Source of the DNA: Roseovarius atlanticus
Lineage (GTDB): Bacteria > Pseudomonadota > Alphaproteobacteria > Rhodobacterales > Rhodobacteraceae
Direction: 5' to 3'
Assembly (NCBI RefSeq): GCF_001441615.1
Contig: NZ_LAXJ01000005.1
Location: 62,001 to 126,000 of the forward strand
DNA length: 64,000 nt
In this document: piece by piece, positions 24,901-31,893 of the stretch
Layout: every line of letters begins with the position of its first letter
How positions within the stretch are numbered: the first letter of the stretch is position 1
Made by a program: the position numbers and the translations under genes
Notes under the pieces: model-generated
Told to the model about the DNA's origin: nothing
Databases searched by the model: none
What the model saw: only the letters and a program-made list of their open reading frames with translations

Positions 24901-26288
24901 ACTTTCTTCAGGCGACATCGAATGTTCTGTGGCTGATGATCGCGCGCAGCCGGGCCATGGAAAATATCGAGGAAGAGCGCCGTCAGCTGCGCGACATGGC
25001 CGACAGCCTGCCGATCCTGTTCGCGGTGATCGATGCCGACCAACGGTATGAGTTCGTCAACAAAGCCTACGAGTTCTGGGGCCGGACGGCAGACGAGATC
25101 GAGGGAATGCGGGTTTCGGACCTGGTGAACCCGGAGGCGTACAAGCTAGTTGCGCCACATGTCGCCGGCGCGCTTCGCGGTGAAGAGCAGAACTTTGAAG
25201 TGACGATCGGCGCGGCGCCCACCGGCGAGAGACGCGACGTGCTGGTCAGTTATGCGCCGCGGCGTGATGGGTCGGGAGAGGTGACCGGGTTCTTTTCCGC
25301 CGCTCTGGATGTGACCGAGCGCAAACGGCTGGAGCGCGACCTGGCCGAACGGTTCGACCAGTATCGCACTCTGGGTGAATCCATCCCGTTCGGTGTATGG
25401 ATCAACGATGCCGAGGGGACGCTGACCTATGTCAGCCCCGCTTTCCTGGATCTGGTCGGCAAGACCCTGGCGGAAGCCCAAACAGACGGCCTGATCGCAT
25501 GTGTCGCCCCGGGTATGCGCGAGGAGGTCCGGGAGCTGTGGCAGGACACGCTGCGGACGGGAACTCCGTGGGAACGCGAGCTGGATATCATCGGCAAGGA
25601 TGGCAAGACATATCATACCTTGGCCCTGGGGCGGCCCATACGCGACGCGTGGGGCAGGATAACATCCTGGGTCGGGCTGAACCTGGATATCACCGAGCGA
25701 AAGGCGGAAGCGCAAAGGCTGGCTGTCATCTCGGCCGAGCTGGATCACCGGGTGAAAAACATCCTGGCCACGGTTTCGACCATCACGCGGATGACCGGGC
25801 GTTCCTCGAAAACATTGGAGGAGTATCGCGATTCGCTTCAGTCCCGCATACGTGCGATGGCGGCGGCACACCGGCAGCTGGCGGATGCCAAATGGCAGGG
25901 CATGTCACTGCAACAGCTGGTCGAGACCGAGATCGACCCGTACCGCGCCAGTCGCGTCGAAGCGATCCATGTGGACGGTCCTTATGTCGAACTGCCGCCG
26001 AGCCTTGTGCAGACGCTGGCGCTGGGATTCCACGAACTGACAACCAATTCCAGCAAGTACGGGGCGCTTGCGAACGAGGACGGGCAGCTTGATATCAGAT
26101 GGACGACCGAGGGTGGATTACAGATAGACTGGATCGAATCGGGCCTGTCGGGCGTTAAGACCCCAACCACGGGCGGGTTTGGCACCACACTGCTGACCCG
26201 CATCCTTGCGGCGCAAGGTGCAGACGTGACTATCGACTATCACGATACGGGTATTCATGTCAGGATATCCCTAGCGCATGTGGCGTAG
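21927..26288 (+). CDS. CheB-CheR-PAS-GAF-HWE hybrid signalling kinase
   Basis: A 1453-residue cytoplasmic protein. CheB methylesterase domain (about 1-190) with VGIGASAGGLEA, QHLDPNH and GTGSDGTLG, the Ser/His/Asp triad regions. CheR methyltransferase (about 200-480) with WVPGCASGEEAYTLA. A long Glu-rich coiled coil (about 640-735) with repeats of SNEEL, a PAS domain (about 735-840), a GAF domain (about 860-1010), two PAS domains (about 1020-1260), then an HWE/HisKA_2 kinase with ELDHRVKNILATV, HELTTNSSKYGAL and WIES. There is no chemotaxis operon around it and no receiver for CheB, so it is probably a stand-alone sensor related to general stress signalling. AGGAGGG precedes the ATG. The next gene encodes a receiver. 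Confidence 0.92.
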   Translation: MAEHEDFPIVGIGASAGGLEAYKRFLSALPGDTGAAYILIQHLDPNHPSMMADLLARQTSMTVVQAQDDMLLAPNTVYVIPPGKFIRLIDRKLCLDEPVEQRGMRMAIDYFFRSLAEERGKKAIGIVLSGTGSDGTLGLRDIKAVGGMVMAQDAAGAEHDGMPRSAADTGLVDFILPVAEMPKRLKQFFDHPYLREETDTGTPLSEQTPDDFSEVLRLLQSQTDYDFRDYKRGTIERRIQRRMGLGQFRELSDYVVYLNQTPEEVHRLFRDLLIGVTRFFREPEAWEALADKVIEPMLDGKKKKDTIRAWVPGCASGEEAYTLAMVICERLDQRRADFPVQVFATDLNSRAIELARSGRYPTAALSDIPQRMRKAFVAEEDDTFLVSKRLRETVVFAQQNVISDPPFSRLDVISCRNVMIYLEPDVQQRMIEMFHFALAENGHLFLGNSESAERPGRLFTAVDKSNRIYRKALTGRVRPSKLPVAPSGSNDGPKLPSHTRSFAPVAETARRQLMERFVPPCVVANKSLEVLYFHGAVRDYLQFPTGEPTSRLPDIVLPELRSKLRTVLNAIRSGGEGAESLALNVPRGDGQISVRISAEEVGGSDGEPNYLVRFEDASEKRDKEAEEEARAKARDAAEPDERDAVETLEYELQSTREDLQSIIEEMETSNEELKASNEEVMSMNEELQSTNEELETSREELQSLNEELSTVNSQLEDKIEELEQTNNDLNNLLTSIDIGVIFLDTDLMIRRFTPAMKDVMRIIDGDIGRPVEDIVMRIQDPNLIDDARTCLERLVDLEAEISTDDGRHRIRRLRPYRTSENLIKGVVVSYTDVTNLQEARASARRREAQQEAVADLGRLALSGAELQDVLDLAVRELSEHMNVRFTKVLQLEPDGGRLTLRAGVGWTEATVGESTVGTGIESQAGYTLQQRSAVVVKDFREERRFTAPRLLKDHHILCGASVIIGPNDAPWGVLGVHESDPDRCGFDADDINFLQATSNVLWLMIARSRAMENIEEERRQLRDMADSLPILFAVIDADQRYEFVNKAYEFWGRTADEIEGMRVSDLVNPEAYKLVAPHVAGALRGEEQNFEVTIGAAPTGERRDVLVSYAPRRDGSGEVTGFFSAALDVTERKRLERDLAERFDQYRTLGESIPFGVWINDAEGTLTYVSPAFLDLVGKTLAEAQTDGLIACVAPGMREEVRELWQDTLRTGTPWERELDIIGKDGKTYHTLALGRPIRDAWGRITSWVGLNLDITERKAEAQRLAVISAELDHRVKNILATVSTITRMTGRSSKTLEEYRDSLQSRIRAMAAAHRQLADAKWQGMSLQQLVETEIDPYRASRVEAIHVDGPYVELPPSLVQTLALGFHELTTNSSKYGALANEDGQLDIRWTTEGGLQIDWIESGLSGVKTPTTGGFGTTLLTRILAAQGADVTIDYHDTGIHVRISLAHVA

Positions 26289-26311
26289 AACTACGCCGGG
26301 AAGGAACCACC

Positions 26312-26656
26312 ATGAAGGTTCTTGTTGTGGAGGACGATCCGCTTTTGCAGGTCGATCTTGCCGAAATGCTGGAGCTGATGGGGCACGAAGTCGTCGGCCC
26401 GTTCAGCGCGGAGGCACCGGCAATTCAAAGCTGTGATGCATCGCTTCCCGATGCGGCGTTCGTCGATTTCAACCTGGGAAAGAACATGAACAGTTCGAAC
26501 CTGGCGCGGCGGCTTTTCCATGAGGGCGTGCAGTTTGCGTTCCTGACGGCGCATGGCCGACAATATCTGCCGCGCGATCTGGACGAGGTCCTTGTGATTG
26601 AAAAACCCTATACCGAAGCGCAGCTTGAGCAGTTTCTAGGGAGCGTCCGGCACTGA
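26312..26656 (+). CDS. Single-domain response regulator
   Basis: A 114-residue CheY-like receiver with the acidic pair VVEDDPLLQVD (D8/D9), phospho-Asp in AAFVDFNLG (about D51), switch Thr in FLTAHG and Lys in VIEKPY. It has no output domain. It lies 23 bp after the HWE kinase and is its likely phosphate acceptor, as in other HWE kinase pairs. AAGGA precedes the ATG. Its 3' end overlaps the convergent receiver gene by 21 bp. Confidence 0.92.
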   Translation: MKVLVVEDDPLLQVDLAEMLELMGHEVVGPFSAEAPAIQSCDASLPDAAFVDFNLGKNMNSSNLARRLFHEGVQFAFLTAHGRQYLPRDLDEVLVIEKPYTEAQLEQFLGSVRH

Positions 26657-27109
26657 CCTGTGCGTGTTATTCGCGGCAAGAGCCTTTGGCATCCGCGAGA
26701 GGGTTTCGATCACGAGTTCGGCGGGTTCCGTTTTGTCTATGGCGATCGCGGACGGGTCGATGTCGTGCATACGGGATTGCTCGCCCAGGATGCCGCTGTA
26801 AATCACCGTGGACACGCCGCGGGATTTCAGCACGGCCAACAGACGCTTGCCTTCGGGTTCGTTCAGATAAGCGCCGGAAAAGGTGTTACCCAGGTCGAGG
26901 TCGAGGATACAGTAGTCGAACTTATCCGCATTTATCGCGGCAAGCGCGTCCTGATAGCAGCTGACGCTGCGCAACGACTTAACCCCGGCATCGCTTAGCG
27001 CGATTTCCAAACCGACACGGATTACCGGATCGTCTTCTACGACAAGAACCGATGACAGGGAAATGGGACTACCCTCTAAGATTTTTCTGCTCGGGCGACA
27101 TCGTACCAT
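26636..27109 (-). CDS. Response regulator receiver protein
   Basis: A receiver-domain protein of about 157 residues: VLVVEDDPVIRVGLEIALSD, phospho-Asp in FDYCILDLDLG, then VIYSGI and a Lys in AIDKTEP. A short tail follows (SRMPKALAANNTHRS). No DNA-binding domain is visible. ATG at 27109 is the working start; a start nearer the domain is possible because the first 20 residues are non-conserved. It converges on the first receiver gene with a 21-bp overlap, so both may be phosphorylated by the same kinase with antisense coupling of the two genes. Confidence 0.75.
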   Translation of the reverse strand: MVRCRPSRKILEGSPISLSSVLVVEDDPVIRVGLEIALSDAGVKSLRSVSCYQDALAAINADKFDYCILDLDLGNTFSGAYLNEPEGKRLLAVLKSRGVSTVIYSGILGEQSRMHDIDPSAIAIDKTEPAELVIETLSRMPKALAANNTHRSVPDAP

Positions 27110-27231
27110 GTAGAGCGACTGTCGCGCAAAGGGTGGCTGATACGTAGGCGGGTCACCGCTGGCGAGGTATGCGGGCCGGATTGCGGCATCGGGCGTGAAT
27201 CGGATTGCGCGCGGCTTACCCGCGAACCAAT

Positions 27232-27357
27232 TCAGATGAACTGTTGCAGACGAATTTGGGTGGCCCGGTCGACCGGCAGAAACTGGGTGTGGACCTTTAG
27301 GCCGGGTTCGGCGCTTGGGGCGGTCCGTGCGGGCGCGGGCGTGCGGCGGTGGGTCAT
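27232..27357 (-). CDS. 41-residue small protein (candidate)
   Basis: ATG at 27357 has a strong ribosome binding site (AAAAGGAGA) 7 bases upstream and opens 41 codons to TGA. The product starts MTHRRTPAPARTAP, is basic and Pro-rich in its first half, and ends DRATQIRLQQFI. No hydrophobic segment or known motif is seen. It sits alone between a receiver gene and msrB. It is too short to judge by codon use. Confidence 0.5.
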   Translation of the reverse strand: MTHRRTPAPARTAPSAEPGLKVHTQFLPVDRATQIRLQQFI

Positions 27358-27497
27358 GATCGGTCTCCTTTTGTGATCGTGTGATCATGGGTCGGACACA
27401 GATGTGTTTCGGTTCAATCACGCCTGCGCGTTCGGGTCTTGCAATGCGCCGGGGACAGGCCATTTTTCGTAGAGAAAGCAAAACGTCGGGGGCACCC

Positions 27498-27941
27498 ATG
27501 ACCTATCAAAAGACGCAGGACGCGGTGGCACGGCTGACGCCGGAGCAATACCGCGTCACGCAGGAGAATGGCACCGAGCGGCCGTTCACCGGGGAATACA
27601 ACGACACCAAGGAACCGGGCATCTATGTGGACATCGTTTCGGGCGAGCCGTTGTTCGCCTCGTCCGACAAGTTCGAAAGCGGTTGCGGCTGGCCCAGCTT
27701 TACCAAGCCGATCGAGCCGGCGCACGTGACCGAGCTGCGCGACGACTCGCTGGGCATGGTTCGCACCGAGGTGCGCAGCGCGCATGGCGACAGCCACCTT
27801 GGCCATGTCTTTCCCGACGGGCCGCAGGACCGGGGCGGGCTGCGCTATTGCATCAACTCGGCCTCTTTGCGGTTTATTCCGCGCGACGAAATGGAGGCCG
27901 AGGGTTATGGTGATTATCTGGATCAAGTGGAGGACGTGTGA
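27498..27941 (+). CDS. msrB: Peptide methionine (R)-S-oxide reductase
   Basis: A 147-residue MsrB, which reduces methionine-R-sulfoxide in proteins. Visible are [31 protein letters not shown] with the likely resolving Cys, HLGHVF and the catalytic Cys in [11 protein letters not shown]. The two CxxC zinc pairs of many MsrB proteins are absent, so it belongs to the zinc-free form. ATG at 27498 fits the family start. The stop overlaps the msrA ATG by one base (TGATG). Confidence 0.95.
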   Translation: MTYQKTQDAVARLTPEQYRVTQENGTERPFTGEYNDTKEPGIYVDIVSGEPLFASSDKFESGCGWPSFTKPIEPAHVTELRDDSLGMVRTEVRSAHGDSHLGHVFPDGPQDRGGLRYCINSASLRFIPRDEMEAEGYGDYLDQVEDV

Positions 27942-28450
27942 TGTCTGAAGAACGCGCAGTGCTAGCAGGCGGATGTTTCTGGGGAATGCAGGAGCTGATC
28001 CGCAAGATGCCCGGCGTGGGCAAGACCCGTGTGGGATACACCGGGGGCGATGTGCCCAACGCCACCTACCGCAATCACGGCACCCATGCCGAGGGGATCG
28101 AGATCTGGTTCGATCCCGACAAGATCAGCTATCGCGAGATCCTGGAATTCTTTTTCCAGATCCACGATCCGACCACGCTGAACCGGCAGGGCAACGATGT
28201 GGGCATGAGCTATCGTTCGGCGATCTACTATGTGAACGACGAGCAAAAAGCCGTGGCCGAGGACACGATTGCCGATGTGAACGCCTCCGGCATCTGGCCG
28301 GGCAAGGTGGTGACCGAGGTCGAGCCGGTGGGCGATTTCTGGGAGGCCGAGGCGGAACACCAGGATTACCTTGTACGGTTCCCGGCCGGTTACACCTGCC
28401 ATTTCCCGCGCCCGGACTGGGTGCTGCCGCGGCGCGACGCAGCGGAATAA
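27941..28450 (+). CDS. msrA: Peptide methionine (S)-S-oxide reductase
   Basis: A 169-residue MsrA with the catalytic GCFWGMQE motif near the N-terminus, then [40 protein letters not shown] and EAEHQDYL. It reduces the S-epimer of methionine sulfoxide and complements msrB. ATG at 27941 is used; a GTG 3 bp upstream is in frame. It is co-transcribed with msrB and closed by an intrinsic terminator. Confidence 0.95.
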   Translation: MSEERAVLAGGCFWGMQELIRKMPGVGKTRVGYTGGDVPNATYRNHGTHAEGIEIWFDPDKISYREILEFFFQIHDPTTLNRQGNDVGMSYRSAIYYVNDEQKAVAEDTIADVNASGIWPGKVVTEVEPVGDFWEAEAEHQDYLVRFPAGYTCHFPRPDWVLPRRDAAE

Positions 28451-28482
28451 GACGCAGCGAACGACGCACCGACGTTACAGGC

Positions 28483-28512
28483 AGAGCCGTCCCAATTGGG
28501 GCGGCTCTTTCG
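28483..28512 (+). terminator. Intrinsic terminator after msrA
   Basis: AGAGCCGTCCC and GGGGCGGCTCT pair over 11 positions (one T-G) around AATT, followed by TTTCGG. It lies 32 bases after the msrA stop. Confidence 0.8.
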
Positions 28513-28599
28513 GTTTGTTGAGGACCTACCCAAAAATACCCTGTTGCGTCATGGATCGAGACACTTAGTATTCCCGGCACAAACAGGGAGAGAAAACCA

Positions 28600-29616
28600 A
28601 TGAACAAGATGATCGGAGCCGGCGTCACCGCCGCGCTGTCCTTTGCCTTTGCCGGAGAGGCCCTGGCGGTGGAATGGAACGTGTCCGTCTGGGGCAAGCG
28701 CCGCGCCTTTACCGAGCACGTCGAAAAGCTGGCTGAGCTGGTCGCCGAGAAGACCAACGGCGAATTCACCATGAACGTCAGCTATGGCGGGCTGTCGAAC
28801 AACAAGGAAAACCTTGACGGGATCTCCATCGGCGCCTTCGAGATGGCCCAGTTCTGCGCGGGTTATCACCCCGACAAGAACCGCGTGATCACCGTTCTGG
28901 AGCTGCCGTTCCTGGGGGTCAGCGACCTGGAGGAAGAGCTGGCGGTTTCGACGGCGGTCTACAATCACCCCGCCGCCGCCGAGGAAATGGCGCAGTGGAA
29001 CGCAAAGCTGCTGATGACCTCGCCGATGCCGCAATACAACCTTGTGGGCACGGGCGAGCCGCGCGACGAGCTGGCCGACTTCGAAGGGATGCGCGTGCGC
29101 GCCACCGGCGGGCTTGGCGAGGCGTTCAAGGCGGTAGGCGCGGTGCCGACATCCGTGACGGCGACCGAGGCCTATCAGGCGATGGAATCGGGTGTGGTCG
29201 ACACGGTGTCCTTCGCGCAGCACGCGCACCTATCGTTCGGCACGATCAACCAGGCGGACTGGTGGACGGCCAACCTGAACCCCGGCACGGTGAACTGCCC
29301 GGTCGTGGTGAACATCGACGCCTATGAAGGGCTGAGCGATGAACACCGCGAGGCGCTGGACAGCTCTGTGCCCGAGGCGCTGGACCATTACCTGGCCAAT
29401 TACGGCGAGCTTCTGAAGCGCTGGGACAGCGTTCTGGAAGAGAAAGGCGTCGAGAAGGTGATGATTTCGGACAGCGTGAAGGAAGAGTTCAAGGCCCAGG
29501 CCGCGGACCCCGCGCGTGAAGCGTGGATCGAGGAGATGGAAGCGCAGGGCCTGCCGGGCCAGGAGCTTTACGACCTCGTGCAGAGCACACTCGAAGAGCA
29601 TCGCGCCACCAACTGA
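28600..29616 (+). CDS. TRAP transporter substrate-binding protein (DctP type)
   Basis: A 338-residue periplasmic receptor. A signal peptide covers residues 1 to about 23 (MNKMIGAGVTAALSFAFAGEA, then LAVEW). The mature part shows the DctP pattern, including LADFEGMRVRATGGLGEAFKAVGAVP and TEAYQAMESGVVDTV, with the conserved Arg in RVRATG that binds a carboxylate. The ligand is an organic acid that cannot be named from sequence. It heads a three-gene TRAP operon and lies next to a 2-oxoacid dehydrogenase and the glyoxylate-assimilation genes. GGGAGAG precedes the ATG. Confidence 0.9.
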   Translation: MNKMIGAGVTAALSFAFAGEALAVEWNVSVWGKRRAFTEHVEKLAELVAEKTNGEFTMNVSYGGLSNNKENLDGISIGAFEMAQFCAGYHPDKNRVITVLELPFLGVSDLEEELAVSTAVYNHPAAAEEMAQWNAKLLMTSPMPQYNLVGTGEPRDELADFEGMRVRATGGLGEAFKAVGAVPTSVTATEAYQAMESGVVDTVSFAQHAHLSFGTINQADWWTANLNPGTVNCPVVVNIDAYEGLSDEHREALDSSVPEALDHYLANYGELLKRWDSVLEEKGVEKVMISDSVKEEFKAQAADPAREAWIEEMEAQGLPGQELYDLVQSTLEEHRATN

Positions 29617-29630
29617 TCGCGCATGACCTG

Positions 29631-29668
29631 CACCGCCCGGCGCGCAGCCGGGCGGTGTCGGCTTTTTT
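29631..29668 (+). terminator. Hairpin with delayed T-run after the TRAP receptor gene
   Basis: CACCGCCCGGC and GCCGGGCGGTG form a perfect 11-bp stem with a 5-nt loop, followed by TCGGCTTTTTTAC. The T-run starts 5 bases after the stem. It probably acts as a partial terminator and mRNA stabiliser, giving more receptor than permease. Confidence 0.7.
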
Positions 29669-29683
29669 ACGGGGGAGGATAGG

Positions 29684-30313
29684 ATGGCCGGTGCATCGAC
29701 CGTTCTGAGCGACAGCAGCCTGCTGAGCCGGCTGGACCGTGCACTGCTCCCCTTGGAGCGTTTCATGGCGCTATTGAGCGGGGTCGCGGCGTTTTCCCTT
29801 ATGTTTTTAGCGGCTTACTCGGTGTCGGGCCGCAAGTTTTTCGACGCGCCGCTGGCGGGATATGTCGATTACATTGAGGTGCTGATGCCGCTGATTGCGA
29901 TCATGGGTGTGTCCTATGTTCAGCGCGAGGGCGGACATATCCGCATGGACATCCTGATCGGCAACCTGAGCGGGCGCCTGCTGTGGTTCCTGGAGCTTTT
30001 GACGGTGCTGCTGGTGCTGGTGCTGATCGTCGCGCTGGTCTGGGGGTCTTGGGCGCATTTCGACCGATCGTTCGATTGCGCGCGGCCCTTGTGTTCGCGC
30101 GACAGTACGATCGACATCGGCCTGCCGGTCTGGCCGGCGAAGCTGGTGGTGCCGGTGGCGCTGGGCGTGTTGGTGGTGCGGCTGGTGTTGCAGGCCGTGG
30201 GGTATGGCCGGGCGATGGTGCGGGGGCTGGAGCGGCCCGTCGCGGTGCCGCTGGCGCTGTCGGTGGCCGAGCAGGCGGCGCTTGAGGCCGAGCAGTTGGA
30301 AGGGCGCGATTGA
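29684..30313 (+). CDS. TRAP transporter small permease subunit (DctQ type)
   Basis: A 209-residue membrane protein with four hydrophobic segments (about residues 25-50, 65-85, 100-125 and 150-175) and the DctQ-like stretch YVDYIEVLMPLIAIMGVSYV followed by REGGHIRMDIL. It bridges the receptor and the large permease. A Cys-containing loop (CARPLCSRDSTIDIGLPVWP) lies between segments 3 and 4. Its stop overlaps the next ATG by one base. Confidence 0.9.
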   Translation: MAGASTVLSDSSLLSRLDRALLPLERFMALLSGVAAFSLMFLAAYSVSGRKFFDAPLAGYVDYIEVLMPLIAIMGVSYVQREGGHIRMDILIGNLSGRLLWFLELLTVLLVLVLIVALVWGSWAHFDRSFDCARPLCSRDSTIDIGLPVWPAKLVVPVALGVLVVRLVLQAVGYGRAMVRGLERPVAVPLALSVAEQAALEAEQLEGRD

Positions 30314-31710
30314 TGGATCCGATCACGATCGGCCTTTGGACCACGGGCTTCATGCTGGTGATGGTGGTCATCGGAATGCGCGTGGCCTTCGCCGCCGGGC
30401 TGGCGGGGTTTCTGGGCCTTGTCTGGCTGCGCTGGAACGGGTTTGATTATGACCCGGCCCGGCTGTGGCAGGCGATCGAGATCAGCGTGAAGATCGCCGG
30501 TCAGGTGCCGCATTCCAAGGTGTCGGCGAACGCACTTTCCCTGATCCCGACCTTCATCCTGATCGGGTACCTGGCCTATTACGCCGGCCTGACACGCGCC
30601 CTTTTCGAGGCCGCCAAGCGGTGGATCGCCTGGGTGCCGGGGGGACTGGCCGTGTCGACGGTGTTCGCCACTGCCGGTTTCGCGGCGGTGTCGGGCGCGT
30701 CGGTGGCCACGGCGGCGGTGTTTGCCCGTATAGCTATCCCCGAAATGCTTAAGATCGGGTATAACAAACAGTTCGCTGCCGGCGTCGTGGCCGCCGGGGG
30801 GACGCTGGCGAGCCTTATTCCGCCCTCTGCCATTCTGGTGATCTACGCGATTATCGTGGAGCAGGACGTGGGCAAACTCTTGCTGGCGGGCTTCATTCCG
30901 GGGGCGTTTTCGGCCATCGTCTATGCCACGCTGATCATCGGGATCGCGGTCATTTTCAAGTCCGTGGGGCCGCCGGTGGGCGGGTTCACCTTGCGCGAGA
31001 AATTCGCGGCGTTGCCCGCCGCGCTGCCCATCTTGGCGGTGGTCGTGATCATCATCTTCTTCGTCTACAACCCGTTCGGCGATGCCTGGGGCACGCCCAC
31101 CGAAGGCGGCGCGGTGGGGGCGTTCATCGTGTTCCTGATGGCGCTGTGGCGCGGGATGCGGTTGGGGGAGCTGAAATCGGCCCTGATCGAGACGGCGAAG
31201 CTGACGGTGATGATCTTTACCATCATCTGGGGTGTGCTGATTTACGTGCGATTCCTTGGGTTTGCGGACCTGCCGGGGGCGTTTGCCGACTGGATCACCT
31301 CGCTGACCGTGTCGCCCATGCTGATCCTGATCTGCATCCTGCTGGCCTATGCGGTGCTGGGCATGTTCATGGACGCGATCGGGATGCTGCTGCTGACCCT
31401 GCCGGTGGTCTACCCGGCGGTCATGGCGCTGAACGGCGGCGAGTTCGTCAGCGTCGAGGACAGCGCGTTCGGCATGTCGGGCGAGATGTGCGCGATCTGG
31501 TTCGGGATCCTGGTGGTCAAGATGGCGGAGTTCTGTCTGATCACACCGCCCATCGGCCTGAACTGTTTCGTGGTGGCGGGGGTGCGGCCGGACCTGAGCG
31601 TGCAGGACGTGTTCAAGGGCGTGATGCCGTTCTTCATCGCCGATGCGGTGACGATCGGGTTGCTGGTGGCGTTTCCGATTATCGTGCTGTGGCTGCCGGG
31701 GTTGGCCTGA
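30313..31710 (+). CDS. TRAP transporter large permease subunit (DctM type)
   Basis: A 465-residue protein with about 12 hydrophobic segments, the DctM channel of a TRAP importer driven by a sodium gradient. Typical stretches are SGASVATAAVFARIAIPEM, GYNKQFAAGVVAAGGTLASL and IPPSAILVIYAIIVEQDVG, plus the C-terminal ITPPIGLNCFVVAGVRPD. ATG at 30313 is used; an in-frame TTG lies 3 bp upstream. No good terminator is seen in the 183-bp gap before the convergent E1 gene. Confidence 0.93.
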   Translation: MDPITIGLWTTGFMLVMVVIGMRVAFAAGLAGFLGLVWLRWNGFDYDPARLWQAIEISVKIAGQVPHSKVSANALSLIPTFILIGYLAYYAGLTRALFEAAKRWIAWVPGGLAVSTVFATAGFAAVSGASVATAAVFARIAIPEMLKIGYNKQFAAGVVAAGGTLASLIPPSAILVIYAIIVEQDVGKLLLAGFIPGAFSAIVYATLIIGIAVIFKSVGPPVGGFTLREKFAALPAALPILAVVVIIIFFVYNPFGDAWGTPTEGGAVGAFIVFLMALWRGMRLGELKSALIETAKLTVMIFTIIWGVLIYVRFLGFADLPGAFADWITSLTVSPMLILICILLAYAVLGMFMDAIGMLLLTLPVVYPAVMALNGGEFVSVEDSAFGMSGEMCAIWFGILVVKMAEFCLITPPIGLNCFVVAGVRPDLSVQDVFKGVMPFFIADAVTIGLLVAFPIIVLWLPGLA

Positions 31711-31893
31711 CCGCGCGACTCGAAGGTTAACGGGGCGGAACAGCCGAAAACCGCGTCGGTATCACGTCGGTATTTACGACTGTATCGCGGCGGTGCCATC
31801 GTCCGAAGGCCCGGATGAACAGGGCGGGCCTTGCGCCCTGTGGCCCGCGTGGCGATTTCGAGTATTTTTGGAACGATGAAATCCGGGGGGCGC

